Shown one piece after another: positions 52,802 to 64,000 of a DNA stretch of 64,000 nt (the stretch's first letter is position 1; each line of letters starts with the position of its first letter). The DNA is from Branchiostoma floridae. Its lineage: Eukaryota > Chordata > Leptocardii > Amphioxiformes > Branchiostomatidae. Position numbers and translations under genes: made by a program. The stretch spans positions 2,422,849-2,486,848 of the forward strand of contig NC_049984.1 of NCBI RefSeq assembly GCF_000003815.2, read 5' to 3'. Below the pieces are notes generated by a model that made no database searches, was not told where the DNA came from, and saw nothing but the letters and a program-made list of their open reading frames with translations.

Positions 52802-55800
52802 TTACAAATATGGATGTATTTTGAAAGTAACGTTGAAATGGTTTGATACAAATTGAATAAATGGTTATCATGTACAAAATATATATCTTTGTGCTCTGGG
52901 GTGTTTATTGTATCAACAACGAAGAATGACTCAGATCAAGAAGCAAGTGATTACACTAGAAATGCCTGTCAGTTCATTACCTTTCTTAAGTACATACTTA
53001 GACCCCAGTTAACATTTCAACAAAAGGTAAAATACATTTTCTGGCCACCTAAGAAGAGTTTGGACATTGTCCAGATAATGTTGGTGATTGCTGTGATCTC
53101 TGTAGTCTAAACAAACTACAGCAATGGCTTGCTAAATAAAGACCATCTGTACAACTACTAGTGTGTGAGTGTGAGTGTCCAACATGACAGGTGTAATTAC
53201 AGGTGTGTGCAGGTAGATTAACAGGTGTTTACAGGTGGATCAGCAGGTGTGAACATCCTGGTCTGAAGTGTTTTATTCACCTGTGGGGAACAGGTGTGTC
53301 ATGTTGGCCAGGTAAACAGGAAAGGTGTTCAGAACAACAGCCTTAACATGTCAGGTAAACAGCAAGAGGGGTGAATGTGTTAATGCATGGTTAAAGTAAT
53401 GAAGGTGTGATTGATTGATTGAATGAATGAATGAATGGATAAATGAAGCAGTTATTGAATTGAATGGATGCTGAATGAATGTAGTGATTAGTCAATGAAT
53501 AAAGGAGTGATTGAATAAATGGATGAATGAAATGCTGGATGAATGAAAGAATGAACGAATTTGTTTATTGTTTCCCTGAATGAATGACTATTGGGAATTA
53601 CAGAAATGCACACACAGAGATAGACCAACCAAGAGGTATAAGCTTGATGATAATTTTGACTAAAAATCTTTGTTTTTTATTAGAATAGTACACCTTGCCA
53701 TGTGTCTGAAAACAAGTCCTATAGGTACATGTGTGAAATAAGTGGATAGCTAAGCACCTAAAAAGAACAATAGAACAAAATCCACCATTTGCTCCTGACC
53801 TTGCCTTTTATGGTATCACATTACAGACATATGGTAGCCAAATGTGGATTATCAACCTTGGGGGAAATCTTGTTAATCTGGGATTATAAACTCATATTTT
53901 GCTTTTTTTCCTCGCTTTGAAATCGATACAGGGGATTAACATCATGTGTTTCCCATTTATCTGCATTTGTCTAGTATCTAGGAGTCTGTAGCAAGTTCAT
54001 TGCTAAGTCGTGTTGGTCTGAGAAGAACTTGAGCATGAACTTGAAAGGTTACACAATCATGTATTATTCAAAAGCTGACATTTTACAATTGGGGATTACT
54101 TAATTCCTTTAGTACGCAGTGATCTATTTTTACAGTGAGGAAAAACTGGTCTTTTTGCAACTTGGTTTTCAGTCTGTGATAGAAGGATAGTTACATACTG
54201 TTACAGAAATTGGTACACCACTGGTTTTGAGTTAAGTTGTCACTGCAAAAAGATAAACATAAACATAATCCACTATGCAAATTTAAAGAATAACAGTATT
54301 TTTGTAGTTGGGGGATGTCAAAAAGCAAAACACACAGGAAACGTGGAGGGGTATACATGTACTTGAAGTTATAATTATCTGTTTATTGTTTTTTAATTGA
54401 TGGGACCTTAGATTGTTATAAGCTTAGAAATCAAAGAAGGAAATGTTTGATCACCACCTGCAAACTTTGAAATGATACAATCATTGATATTTTTCCATAT
54501 TCAGAAGTTAGATAACTTTTCATTGAAATTGTTGAAATTGCACTGTGACAACTATACAAAACCAAGTGATTAATTTATTTGAGCCTCACTGTCATCATAC
54601 CACACACCATGTTGTAGTGCAGACATCTGATGATGATTCAATTTGTCAGAATTAGTTTCAGGCAGAAGTTTACTCCTCCTGTGTCAGATCTGGTGATCCA
54701 TTGGTAATGACTCTGGGTAATTGCATCAAGGTTGGGTCTGATCCAATATTTCTCTGATAACCCTTTTGTCACAGCTCGCTCTGGAACTGTGACATGTTTA
54801 GGTTCAGTTTTCAAGGTGGCTTGAACTAGTCGTATGGTGCTGAAAACATCAAAGTGTTATCTTAATCAATTATATAGTTTCGAACCAAATCCAAGGTCTG
54901 ACATAACTTTATTGTAAAGTTAAATTATGACGCTTCTATCACCTGCCAAGAACAAGGGTAATTAAGGGTGCTGAAAACTTCAAAGTGAAATCCTTAATCA
55001 GTTTTAAAACTATGAATTTGTGGTACCCAAGACCAATTGTGGTGAAGGGTGATGCTTTTATTACCATTACCCAACAACACAAGAGAGAAATTATATTTTT
55101 AATTGTAGGTTTTAAAGTTCAAAGATTATTATTGCAAAATGTATGTCATTGACAAGACATCAAGTGCAGTATGCTAATTTGACCTTAGGTTACCCTTGAC
55201 AATGGGCCCAAAGGATTTTCTGTCTTAAGTTTATTTGATTTCAATTCTGTTTCATGACATCAATCTTCACAATAATGTAAGGTCACCATGGTAACCAGTG
55301 ATATCATCCATCGCTGTACCCTCCTGACCTCAGGTGACCCCAGACTGGGTGCAGAAGTAGTCTGTGTCTGATTGGATTATCTGCATGTTTTCCATACTAA
55401 CTGGTTTTTCAGATTGACTTTACTAGTCCTAAAGGAATGGTTCCATTTTTCCTGATTTGTAATTTCTCTCTGGGGGAAATTTGCAGACAAATTAATCAGG
55501 AATTAGAAGTGTGTTTGGTTGTAACAGGATTAACGTTATATTTCCCTGTGGTCTTACTATCATCAGGTCAGAAGTAGAAGAGAAAGTTTGTTCCAGTGCT
55601 ATAAAATTAAATAGTTAATAGTTACTGCAAGAGATGTGCCCTATTTGTCAGAGACTTTCATTCTTATATTATAATAACATTATATATTATATATATCTAT
55701 GTCATAGCTGGGCCGTGATAACGTTCGATACAGGTGTTCCTGACCATGTGGTGAAAAGCAGGCTTCAAAGTTTTATCATCGGCTTCCATCAAATATTTAG

Positions 55801-55960
55801 AACATACTTTGCACACGCCAGTGAGGCTCAGTCGAAAGTTCGAATCCTGTGTGTAGGATTTGACCATCGTCAATACTGACAGAGGCCATATATATGTTTA
55901 CTCCATGTATGTCTCGGAATCCTCAATGAAATACTGCAATGGTGTAAATATCAGTAAAGA
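52802..55960. other. AT-rich non-coding region
   Basis: It holds ACAGGTG-rich DNA near 53190-53300 and a GAATGAAT-type microsatellite (53405-53560). A pair of similar phrases (GGTGCTGAAAACATCAAAGT and GGTGCTGAAAACTTCAAAGT near 54837 and 54968) suggests a further short tandem repeat. No gene or RNA seen. Confidence 0.45.
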
Positions 55961-55963
55961 CCG

Positions 55964-56725
55964 TCCTGCAACAGATGGTGCATAGGGTGGCGGCCCTCTC
56001 CATTTCAATAGCCCTTGGGCCGCACAACTTGGTTCAATCATCTCAGCAGGGGGCTAGTCTACCAGTAGTAGTGTGTCTACCATACTCTTCCTTGAATGCT
56101 GAGTGCTAAGGAGAGAAGTATTTGGTATGATGATGCAGATGATGATATAGTATGACTCGGCTGGGATCGAACTCACGACGTCCATTACACCCATCCAGCC
56201 AGAGTTCGAACTGACCTGCCAGTAGGGACCTACCAAATGAAGGATGAGCACTCTAGCCATTACTTGGCCATACTGCACCCGCACATGAATTACAGGATGA
56301 TTACCCCGGCTGCCTGCCCCGCCCCGCCCCCTTCGTCACGACACAAAGCCCGGCAAATTTCCCATCTTTATCTCCAATATATAAAGCCCTCCCTGCAACA
56401 GTGCATAGGGTGGCACCCATCTCCATTTTAATAGCCCTTGGTCCACACAACTTCATGCAATCACCTAGTACCAGCGAGTACTAGTCCTCTGGTAGTAGTG
56501 TGTCCACCATACTCTTCCACAAATGCTGGCAGTGCTGTCAGAGAAAGTAGTATGCACCATTTTTTAAGTGTTTGGTGTGACTTTACCGGGATTGAACTCA
56601 CGATGAACGCTCTAGCAGCTTGGCTATATTGCACCCATGCATGAATTACAGGATAATTTCCCCTGGCGGCCTGCCCCGCCCACTTCGTAACGACACAAAG
56701 CCCGGCAAATTTCCCGCCTTGTCGC
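55964..56725 (-). mobile_element. Two tandem copies of a tRNA-derived SINE
   Basis: Both copies contain, in order, TGCATAGGGTGGC, CATTT-AATAGCCCTTGG, TAGTAGTGTGTC-ACCATACTCTTCC, an antisense B box (GGGATCGAACTCACGA / GGGATTGAACTCACGA), an antisense A-box part (TTGGCCATACTGCACC / TTGGCTATATTGCACC), and CGACACAAAGCCCGGCAAAT. The copies start near 55964 and 56393. Copy 1 has an extra target-like stretch around 56180-56230. Confidence 0.75.
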
Positions 56726-56868
56726 TCCCAGTGTTCCTGCTCACCTGCGCCCTAAGGTCGCGACCTTTCTAAACAATACCTGTCCAGTCGAATAACGTGC
56801 AGTCGTGTCAGCCTAACCATGTGTAAGGAGGACACCCAACGAGTAGTAATGTCACAGTATTTTCTTAA

Positions 56869-57102
56869 CCCTTAAACTACCAAGCCCGGGTATATGTAGC
56901 ACACATATACGTGCTCTGTGTGCCGTGCCCGGATATATCCGGGATAGCTTATTCCCCTGAAGTAGTAGCTTTGTGCGCATGTAGCACACGAATCCCGGAA
57001 GTTAGGGACTTTGGCCTTGTACGGGGGGTTCTTTCTTGGGGTCAGCGGCCAACCCTGGCACTGATAGCATTTTATAGGACTGAAACTCTGGCAGTTTAAG
57101 GG
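56869..57102. mobile_element. piggyBac-like MITE with TTAA target duplication
   Basis: The left end is CCCTTAAACTACCAAGCCCG and the right end CTCTGGCAGTTTAAGGG, with TTAA on both sides (56865-56868 and 57103-57106). It is the intact relative of the split copy at 7089-7770. Confidence 0.88.
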
Positions 57103-57106
57103 TTAA

Positions 57107-57963
57107 AGTACGCACCTCAATTAAAATATGCACCCCCAATTTTCGGCTAGTCTTTGACAAATCTGTGGAGTGAAACTTAAAATGGAAGAACTGAAATTAA
57201 GTAAGCACCCCTTGTCCACCAACCTTGAACACATTTTGGACCCAATATAGTCAAATTTACGTTTTGTTCTCTTTTCTTTCAGTAATCTAAGGAAAAAAAT
57301 CAAGGACTTCTATGCAATTAGTCTAAACCACCTTGGTCTACTCGAGAGTTTCCCACTTTCATATCTAATTTGTGCGTACCCTCAAATTAAGTACGCACCC
57401 CGACTTTTGCAACAACTTGCAGCACCGTTCGAATATTGAAAAGTTTTCAAAAGTGCATACTTCGCTGGAAAAAATACAGTACATCATTGTGGCCTTGGCA
57501 CTCCAATGTGTTCTGCTGCTGCAGTGGTCTGGACATTTACCCTTACCTGCCCTTAAAAAATGTGAAAGACTTACAAAAACAAGATCAGGCATTGTCACCA
57601 AACGGAGGTGCGACAAAAAAGTCGAGCATGTTAAAGAACCCATTTCACTTATTGAAAAGAATGTAAGGGCACTTCCTGGTGACTGGATCAAATATCTGTT
57701 CGCATATGCAGCTTATACTGTTCAGGACAAACCTGGTGTGTTACACCATGAGGCAGTTTAACAAACAGCAGCATGCTACAATCAAGACAGCCTCATTACT
57801 CACAGCACATATCTGCTCTGGGGCTAAAATACCAGAAAAAGGAAACCTATAATTTTCTGGACGTGTTTCCTGACTTCTAACGTTACACGGTAATTGTTTC
57901 ATTATAGCAATTGTTCTGTGGCCTTTGTGTTATCTGTAGGTTTTGTCTTCCCCACTTACAGTG
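57107..57963. other. Repeat-like region with GTACGCACC motifs and an unexplained 130-codon frame
   Basis: AAGTACGCACCTCAATTAAA near 57114 and CAAATTAAGTACGCACCCC near 57382 suggest repeat ends. The plus frame 57372-57761 encodes segments such as FSKVHTSLEKIQYIIVALAL and ALPGDWIKYLFAYAAYTV; I recognise no family. It may be the residue of an unclassified transposon. Confidence 0.35.
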
Positions 57964-58436
57964 GGATCATTTATCTAATAGTTTCTCAGCTTGTCTACAT
58001 CAATTATATCACCTGCCAGCAGGGTTGTAGCCAGTACACGTTCTTCCGTCCTTTGACGGAATTTTGCAGCTGGGGACAGAAAAAAATTTTGCCCATTCCG
58101 TCCTCTCTGACGGACAAAAATCCATATGCAAAGAAATAAAGAAACTGTCTAAGTTTTGTAATTTTTCACCAAAACAGATGCCATTGAATAGTCTACCAGC
58201 AAAATTTACACCTCAAAATAAAGAAAACAGCATTTCAAAGGGTCTAGATCTCAAAATGTCCAGTGGAGCATGCCCCCGGACGCCCCTAGGAACGCCAACC
58301 CTTCGACGCAAAGTTTTGCTCCATAGGATTAAAAATTGAGGGGAGGGAAAATGATTTCAGGCTGGCTACAACCCTGCCAGGATCATTTATCTAATAGTTT
58401 CTCAGCTTGTCTACATCAATTGTATCACCTGTCCAG
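57964..58436. mobile_element. hAT-like MITE, family B, between 56-bp direct repeats
   Basis: The element 58020-58376 runs from CAGGGTTGTAGCCAG to GGCTGGCTACAACCCTG. Outside it, GGATCATTTATCTAATAGTT, TCTCAGCTTGTCTACATCAA and CACCTG-CCAG occur on both sides (57964-58019 and 58380-58436) with one substitution and one 1-bp insertion. Other family members have 8-bp duplications. Confidence 0.9.
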
Positions 58437-58959
58437 GTTGTTATTTCCCAGGTGGACATGTTATCCTCAGAGAGACATCCCCCTATGCCTAATCTCCTTA
58501 AGGTGTCTGCCCTTTCTTAAGAAGGATTGTTATCAGGAACAGGCATGTCTTTGATCTGACGCCAAGAGAACTGACTTTTCTTTGGCTGAAGTTTAAGGAA
58601 AGTACAGTTTAAACTTACTCACTCACTAACTAATCCTTGCAAGCTCCAACATGAAGGGAAAAAATTTTGCTTGCTCATTTATTCAACATTATCAATACTA
58701 TCTGTAGAGGATTTATTGCTTACTTGCCTTTGCCTTATGTTATTTGAACAAAAATGGATCATTTTGAATTGTATTTTGTTGATTAGTTTATGATATGACA
58801 TTGATAAATAGATAAATAGGCCAAATCGATAATTATATCATAGAGAAGAAATAGTTTGAAGTTAGAGCGAGACATGGATTATAAGTCTGTCCTTGTTATT
58901 GTTGCATAAATCAATGTTATCAGCTTTCAGGCCTTGAAAATTAGTCAGCAGACACTTTA
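58437..58959. other. Non-coding stretch, nothing recognised
   Basis: No gene, RNA or defined repeat seen. Confidence 0.45.
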
Positions 58960-59940
58960 ATTGGCAATCAAGATTGGAAGAGATATCTGTAAATTGATGT
59001 ATTGTGAGGAACTGAACTGTACTGATCTAATTGTGATGTACCAACAATTACCCAAAAGTGAAGATTGCAAGATTCAAAAGAAGCAATTAGTAGATGAAAT
59101 CGTAGACTTTACTGTCTCAAGAAATAAGACATTTTCGGCTGTAAGACTGAAGTTTTCTGGTGGGTTGTCGTAATCTGGTGAGTTGTCTTAAGACACATCC
59201 ACAAGATTCCAACTAAGAAATTAGAAGAAGATAAAACAGAAGATGTCTTAGTTCTCAAGACTTTATTACTGTCTTGAGACCTAAAGACATAAGAGGCCAT
59301 AAGACGTTTTCCGTTGTAAGACTGAAGTGGGTTGTTTTAAGATGCATCCACAAGACTCAATTAGAAGATGCAATTAGTAGATGAAACCGAAGACGCCTTT
59401 TTTTCAAGACTTTTTAAGAAATTAGACATCTCTGGTTGTAAGACTGAAGTTTCCTGTTGGGTTGTCATAAGACGTATCCACAAGACTTTGCTGTCTTGAG
59501 AAATAAGACATCTTTGGTTGTAAGAAGTTTTGTGGTGGGTTGTCAAAAGATGCATCCACAGGACTCCAAAGAAGCAAGTACATGTAGTAGATGAAACCAA
59601 AGACATCATTCTATTTATCAGTCTTGAGAAATAAAACGTCTTGGGTTGCTGGTGGATTGTCTTAATCAGGTGGGATGTCTTAAGATGCATCAACAAGATT
59701 TTAAGGAAGAAACTAGTAGATTAAACTGAAGACGTCTTAGTTATCAAGACTTTGTTACTGTCAAGACTTATTGTCTTGAGAAATAGGAGGTCTTCAGTTC
59801 TAAGACTGAAGTTTTCTTGTGGGTTGTCTTAAGACTTTTCAAGACTTACTGTCTTAAGGAATACTGGTAAGATGTCTTTACATTGTAGTTGTAAAATGTT
59901 TCCCAGTGGGTTGTCTTAAGACGCCCTGAAGGATGCGACC
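58960..59940. repeat. Degenerate tandem array, about 5-6 units of ~100-180 bp
   Basis: GTTGTAAGACTGAAGTTTTC, GGTGGGTTGTCTTAAGA-GCA, TCCACAAGACTC and GAAATAAGACATCTT recur in loose order. Minus-strand frames here are by-products of the repeat. Confidence 0.75.
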
Positions 59941-60124
59941 CCCTGCTCAGGTGTGAACAGGTGTGCTGGCGGCTCATGAATCACTTTCCTCTCACCTGTA
60001 CAAATTGGTTCACACCTGTCCAGCTCATTTGTCTTCCGCCACTTTCCTTTTTGTTGTCTGATTAAAGCGACCTGTGTTCATAACCGGGCACGACAAGCTG
60101 TTTATTTGGAACTCAAATAGCTGA

Positions 60125-60760
60125 AAATAGATATCTTACAAGAGGTCACGATAGAAATATGGGGCTGGACGCCCTCCTTGAAATTATGTGTACCAAAGTT
60201 AAGACTTTCCTCTCAATTTATCTGAAAGTAGATTAATCTTATAAGAGGTCACGATAGAAATAGAGGGCTAGACTCCCTCCTTGTGTGTACCAAGATTTAG
60301 ACTTTCCTCTCAACTTATCTTGTTCTCAGATATCTGAAAGTAGATATCTTAGAAGAGGTAATAAGATAAAGATAGAGGGCTGGACATTTCCTCCTGAAAA
60401 CTGTGTGTACCAAGTACAGACTTTCCCCTCAATTTATCAGAGTTTTTGCCTACCCCTGTGTCAGGGAACCCAGCAGCAGTATAATCAAATAATGGATACC
60501 ATTACTACTACTACTACTACTTTTAGTACTTCTACTACTCAAATATATGTAAAGATGTAGCAGGAAGTTTTATTAACTTAAATGCGGTTAACTACGATCA
60601 TTCTCTCCAACTGCTAAAATTACTGACTGCAATATTGAATAGATTAACAGTATGCCCACTCCCTGAAACTGTGTGTACTAAGATACAGACTTTCCCTTGA
60701 TTTATCAGAGGATTCTCCATCTGGAAATAAAATACTATGAATTACACTCATTCTCTCCAA
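60125..60760. repeat. Degenerate tandem array, about 110-bp units
   Basis: AAGAGGTCACGATAGAAATA, GAGGGCT-GAC-CCCTCC, TGTGTACCAAG and AGACTTTCC-CTCAA-TTAT recur from 60135 to 60450, with an older unit near 60665. A (CTA)n tract lies near 60505. Confidence 0.75.
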
Positions 60761-60840
60761 CCACTGCAATATTAGATCGATTTACAGAAACTGTCTCCTG
60801 TTTTCATATTTCGAAACTAATTACATCAGGTTGGTAGATC

Positions 60841-60961
60841 ATAGGAGTTTCTTTTACACAACCAGTTAATCTCACCTTAGCTGACAGGCATCGAAACGTC
60901 AGCTAACTTAACCTTCAGGTGAAATTAAGTTTAAACTTGTTGTGTAAAAGAAAACTCCTAT
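60841..60961. repeat. Inverted repeat, Penelope-type end
   Basis: ATAGGAGTTTCTTTTACACA at the left is mirrored by TGTGTAAAAGAAAACTCCTA at the right. Between them is GGCATCGAAACGTCAGCTAA. The layout (inverted arms around a GAAACGTC phrase) resembles Penelope-type ends at 11867-12110. Confidence 0.55.
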
Positions 60962-61865
60962 GTCCTTCTGTTTTCTTGTTGATCTCCAGTAATAATCTCA
61001 GCACTAACAAATAAAACCTGTGTGTTTAGAGCGTTGTTTGAGCATGCTCAGTACACATCGTCCCTCGACCTTCCGCCCAAACACCTGGCTAATTCATGTC
61101 TCAAGGTCACCTTGAAAGGCCGACCTTCAGAGCGTCAGAAAAGTTAATGAAAGTTAAATTTGTGTAACAAAACGAGCCTGTTCATTGCCCCTTATTGTTG
61201 GTCTGTTGTGGACATCAGTCCTTGCAAGGATCCATGCCAACTTACTGTTCTCTAGCAAAACAGCTGCAGAAATATCCTTGACTTCAAGGCTGGTGAACAG
61301 GTCAACAGAATGTATTTCTCATTGAAGAAAACAGAACAGACTTAGTAGTAGTAACTGTTACAGTATTTCTTTTTTGTTCAGTTAGTATCATAGACAAACT
61401 CAATATACCAGTAAGTGAAATTTTTGTTGTAATAAACATTTCTGGGAAGTCACTTTCCAAGTTTCAAGAACACTGTGCATGTCTCAACTTCTTCACAATA
61501 CATATGGATTTTTTTTCTCTTCATATCAAGCATTCATGATGTTCAACCAGTAGAGGTGTGAAGATTCAACCCTTTTCTTGGCACTGCATTCAACCCTTAA
61601 CATTGCCCAAAACTGCACAAAGGTTAAGACAATGTGACAACTGATGGTAATCATAACCAGCCTCCCGTAAGATTAAGGATTCAGCCCTCCGCCCTGCAGA
61701 CACCCCTACTGAGGACTTAAGATTCCTTAAGTGTTTCATCAAATTCTTCTTTCATCCTCTGATCCATAAATATGTTAAAATGACACATTGTTAAGATCTT
61801 AGATCAAGCAGATGTTAGGAAGAAAATTGCTGCCTATTGGGAAGTAGAGCCTAACCCCTCTCCTT
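60962..61865. other. Non-coding stretch, nothing recognised
   Basis: No gene, RNA or defined repeat seen. Confidence 0.45.
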
Positions 61866-62062
61866 CCACCACCTTTTAGCTCCCCAACCTGAAGTCAGGT
61901 ACCCATTTTTACACCTGGGTAGAGTGAGGAAAACCATGCAAAGTGCTTAATTTGCGAAGGGCACAAGATAGGTAGCATGATACGATTCGAACCCAGGACC
62001 TATAGATCTGGGTTCTGGACCAAATACCCTTGGGGTATGCCACATAACCCCTCCATGACAAT
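61866..62062 (-). mobile_element. tRNA-derived SINE
   Basis: The minus strand has GGTCCTGGGTTCGAATCG (B box), then CTTGTGCCCTTCGCAAATTA, GGTTTTCCTCACTCTACCC and GGGTACCTGACTTCAGGTTG, the body shared with 35290-35790 and 46095-46245. Confidence 0.7.
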
Positions 62063-62288
62063 CTGGTCTTGTAACCCCGCTAACCTGGCTGACATTCTGT
62101 GCATTCTTAAACATTTCGAGGAAAGTTTTTTTCATTTCCTTTGACACTCTGTCATGTATTGTGTTTCAATTATTGATATGCATAAACAGTGATTAAAAGG
62201 TTTTGCCATGAGCTAGGTTAGGTGAGGTTGAAGAGGTTGTGACTCTGAGATAATGTTATCTATTAGAAGTGCTGTACCATAGTACCAG

Positions 62289-62782
62289 NNNNNNNNNNNN
62301 NNNNNNNNNNNNNNNNNNNNNNNNNNNNNNNNNNNNNNNNNNNNNNNNNNNNNNNNNNNNNNNNNNNNNNNNNNNNNNNNNNNNNNNNNNNNNNNNNNNN
62401 NNNNNNNNNNNNNNNNNNNNNNNNNNNNNNNNNNNNNNNNNNNNNNNNNNNNNNNNNNNNNNNNNNNNNNNNNNNNNNNNNNNNNNNNNNNNNNNNNNNN
62501 NNNNNNNNNNNNNNNNNNNNNNNNNNNNNNNNNNNNNNNNNNNNNNNNNNNNNNNNNNNNNNNNNNNNNNNNNNNNNNNNNNNNNNNNNNNNNNNNNNNN
62601 NNNNNNNNNNNNNNNNNNNNNNNNNNNNNNNNNNNNNNNNNNNNNNNNNNNNNNNNNNNNNNNNNNNNNNNNNNNNNNNNNNNNNNNNNNNNNNNNNNNN
62701 NNNNNNNNNNNNNNNNNNNNNNNNNNNNNNNNNNNNNNNNNNNNNNNNNNNNNNNNNNNNNNNNNNNNNNNNNNNNNNNNNN
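62289..62782. other. Assembly gap (494 N)
   Basis: A sized gap next to a GGATGGAC microsatellite, so probably unresolved simple repeat. Confidence 0.95.
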
Positions 62783-62817
62783 AATAGTATATGTAGCTTT
62801 TGATACCAAAATGATGA

Positions 62818-62880
62818 TTGGGATGGATGGACGGATGGACGGATGGATGGATGGACAGAATGAAGGGTGGGATGGATTGG
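62818..62880. repeat. GGATGGAC-type microsatellite
   Basis: GGATGGATGGACGGATGGAC and variants, directly after the gap. Confidence 0.85.
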
Positions 62881-63112
62881 ACAGACAAACGAACGATGAA
62901 AATGATAAATGAAATTATAGGTTGATAGATTTCCAAATGTGTGTGGTTTGCTGTTTGATTTGTTAATGTACAATAGATCCAGTGCACCAACATTAGAAAC
63001 AGCCTTCGTCTTTCCCCATATGTATAATGTAAGTGAGGGAAAATATAGACTGAACTTTTCCAGTCTGTCTCCGAGGCACAGTTTCTAATAAACTAAACTT
63101 CTTTGTGTGCAG

Positions 63113-63187
63113 ATCCGATTTCTTGTTATGGAGCAGAAGGAAATACCAGCCTTCAAAAACTTCCTTCTCAAGAACGGCCAAGAGTGA
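63113..63187 (+). CDS. Candidate terminal exon (25 codons with stop)
   Basis: After a good acceptor (AAACTTCTTTGTGTGCAG) the phase-0 frame reads IRFLVMEQKEIPAFKNFLLK then NGQE and TGA. The composition looks protein-like, but there is no recognised family, no clear polyadenylation signal close by and no identified upstream exon. The candidate first exon at 51805 is on the same strand, but a link is speculation. Confidence 0.22.
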   Translation: MRFLVMEQKEIPAFKNFLLKNGQE

Positions 63188-64000
63188 TCCAAGGAGCTGT
63201 GTCTTGACGACTTTCCTGACTCTTGAACTTGAAGTTTCCCACTTGTTTCTTGGCAGCAGCACCTTAGGTCTGTCAAAAAAAGCTGACCAATGCAGGAAAT
63301 CTTAAGTTGACTATACTTGTAAGGGTAAAACTTCAATGGTGTAGCAGGCACCAGGGACAGGGGCATCACTATCTCAAACCTGTTTGTATTAACTGTGTCT
63401 TTTCATGTGATAATTAATATCATCAGCCACTTGACAAGAGACAAGACAAAGACGAGGTCTACAGGTTGAAAAAGAGACAGACTTCGCCTTGAAACCTCCC
63501 TAATTAGCAAACTTTGTTGAGTGAAATTTTTCTAATCAAAGGTACATGAAATGCCTAGTTCACCTTTATCCGCTGGGTAACCTATAACGTTATCCATTTT
63601 ATTTAAAAACAGGCTGTTTAGAGATATGAAATCGATGGACAGTGGTTTCAAACTGCAATATTTTGAAAGTATTTGAATCCTTGTCTGTTGATTTAATATC
63701 CCTTAGCACCACGTTTTTAGAAGCAACAGATATGTAGGTGAACTTACGGATCTTACCCCTCTTGTCTAATCGGTCCCTATGATTGATTGTTCTTCCCTGA
63801 GAGAGTTTACTTCAGTCTGACTTCACCATTCGGGATGCAATCCTCAGCATGATGTAGTGATGTACTTATCAAAACAGATTAGATTTAAATAGGTAAGATG
63901 GAAGTTAAACATCTACAGACATCTCAGTAGAAGCACAGCTTGATATACGACTACTTAAGGATCTAAATGCTTCTGAAAGTGCTTTAAAAATCTGGATTTG
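63188..64000. other. Non-coding stretch, nothing recognised
   Basis: No gene, RNA or repeat boundary seen to the window end. Confidence 0.45.

Noticed and set aside
59109-59696. Minus-strand frames rich in TTH and QxTSVLQP
   Set aside because: Explained by the degenerate tandem array at 58960-59940.
62256-62993. Long frames across 62289-62782 and other N runs
   Set aside because: They consist mostly of unknown bases.

Overview
The window looks like chordate genomic DNA, most likely from a lancelet (amphioxus, Branchiostoma). The evidence is a split proline dehydrogenase gene of clear animal type, an intronless-type leucine-rich-repeat receptor, compact introns full of small transposons, 5S- and tRNA-derived SINEs, Penelope-type fragments and many minisatellites, plus scaffold gaps filled with N (6377-6476, 14610-14642, 18501-18626, 20953-21052, 37441-37540, 62289-62782). 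The species call is inference. There are no bacterial features (no operons, ribosome binding sites or CRISPR).

Layout. 1-3069 (minus strand): one large coding exon of a single-pass LRR membrane protein whose cytoplasmic tail carries repeated tyrosine motifs. 3.9-6.0 kb: a repeat block with a 64-bp minisatellite; a second, expanded copy lies at 21.0-23.5 kb. 7.1-7.8 kb: a Harbinger-like MITE nested in a piggyBac-like MITE. 7.9-13.5 kb (plus strand): six recognisable exons of mitochondrial proline dehydrogenase (PRODH), without the N-terminal exons and the last C-terminal exons. Two of its exons are preceded by tandem partial copies of themselves, each with its own 3' splice site. 13.5-18.0 kb: hAT-like MITEs, one split by a 5'-truncated non-LTR retrotransposon with an open reverse transcriptase frame. 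18.2-64 kb: almost entirely non-coding or repetitive, with SINEs, MITEs of at least six families, LINE and Penelope remnants, and about nine degenerate long-period tandem arrays. Three weak first- or last-exon candidates (34.0, 51.8 and 63.1 kb) are the only hints of further genes.

Function. PRODH starts proline breakdown in mitochondria; the LRR protein is probably a cell-surface receptor or adhesion protein. Nothing suggests that they work together.

The most interesting structure is the pair of exon-boundary arrays in PRODH (10031-10955 and 11681-12474). In both, the end of an intron, its acceptor and the first part of the next exon have been tandemly multiplied, giving decoy exons that would either destroy the frame or, in one case, add 15 residues in frame. 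From memory, minisatellites spanning exon-intron junctions have been described in amphioxus Adh under the name 'mirages'; this should be checked. Other notable points are a stop codon that cuts an otherwise continuing repeat in the LRR tail, 27- and 56-bp direct repeats abutting two MITEs whose relatives have 8-bp target duplications, and datable nested insertions.
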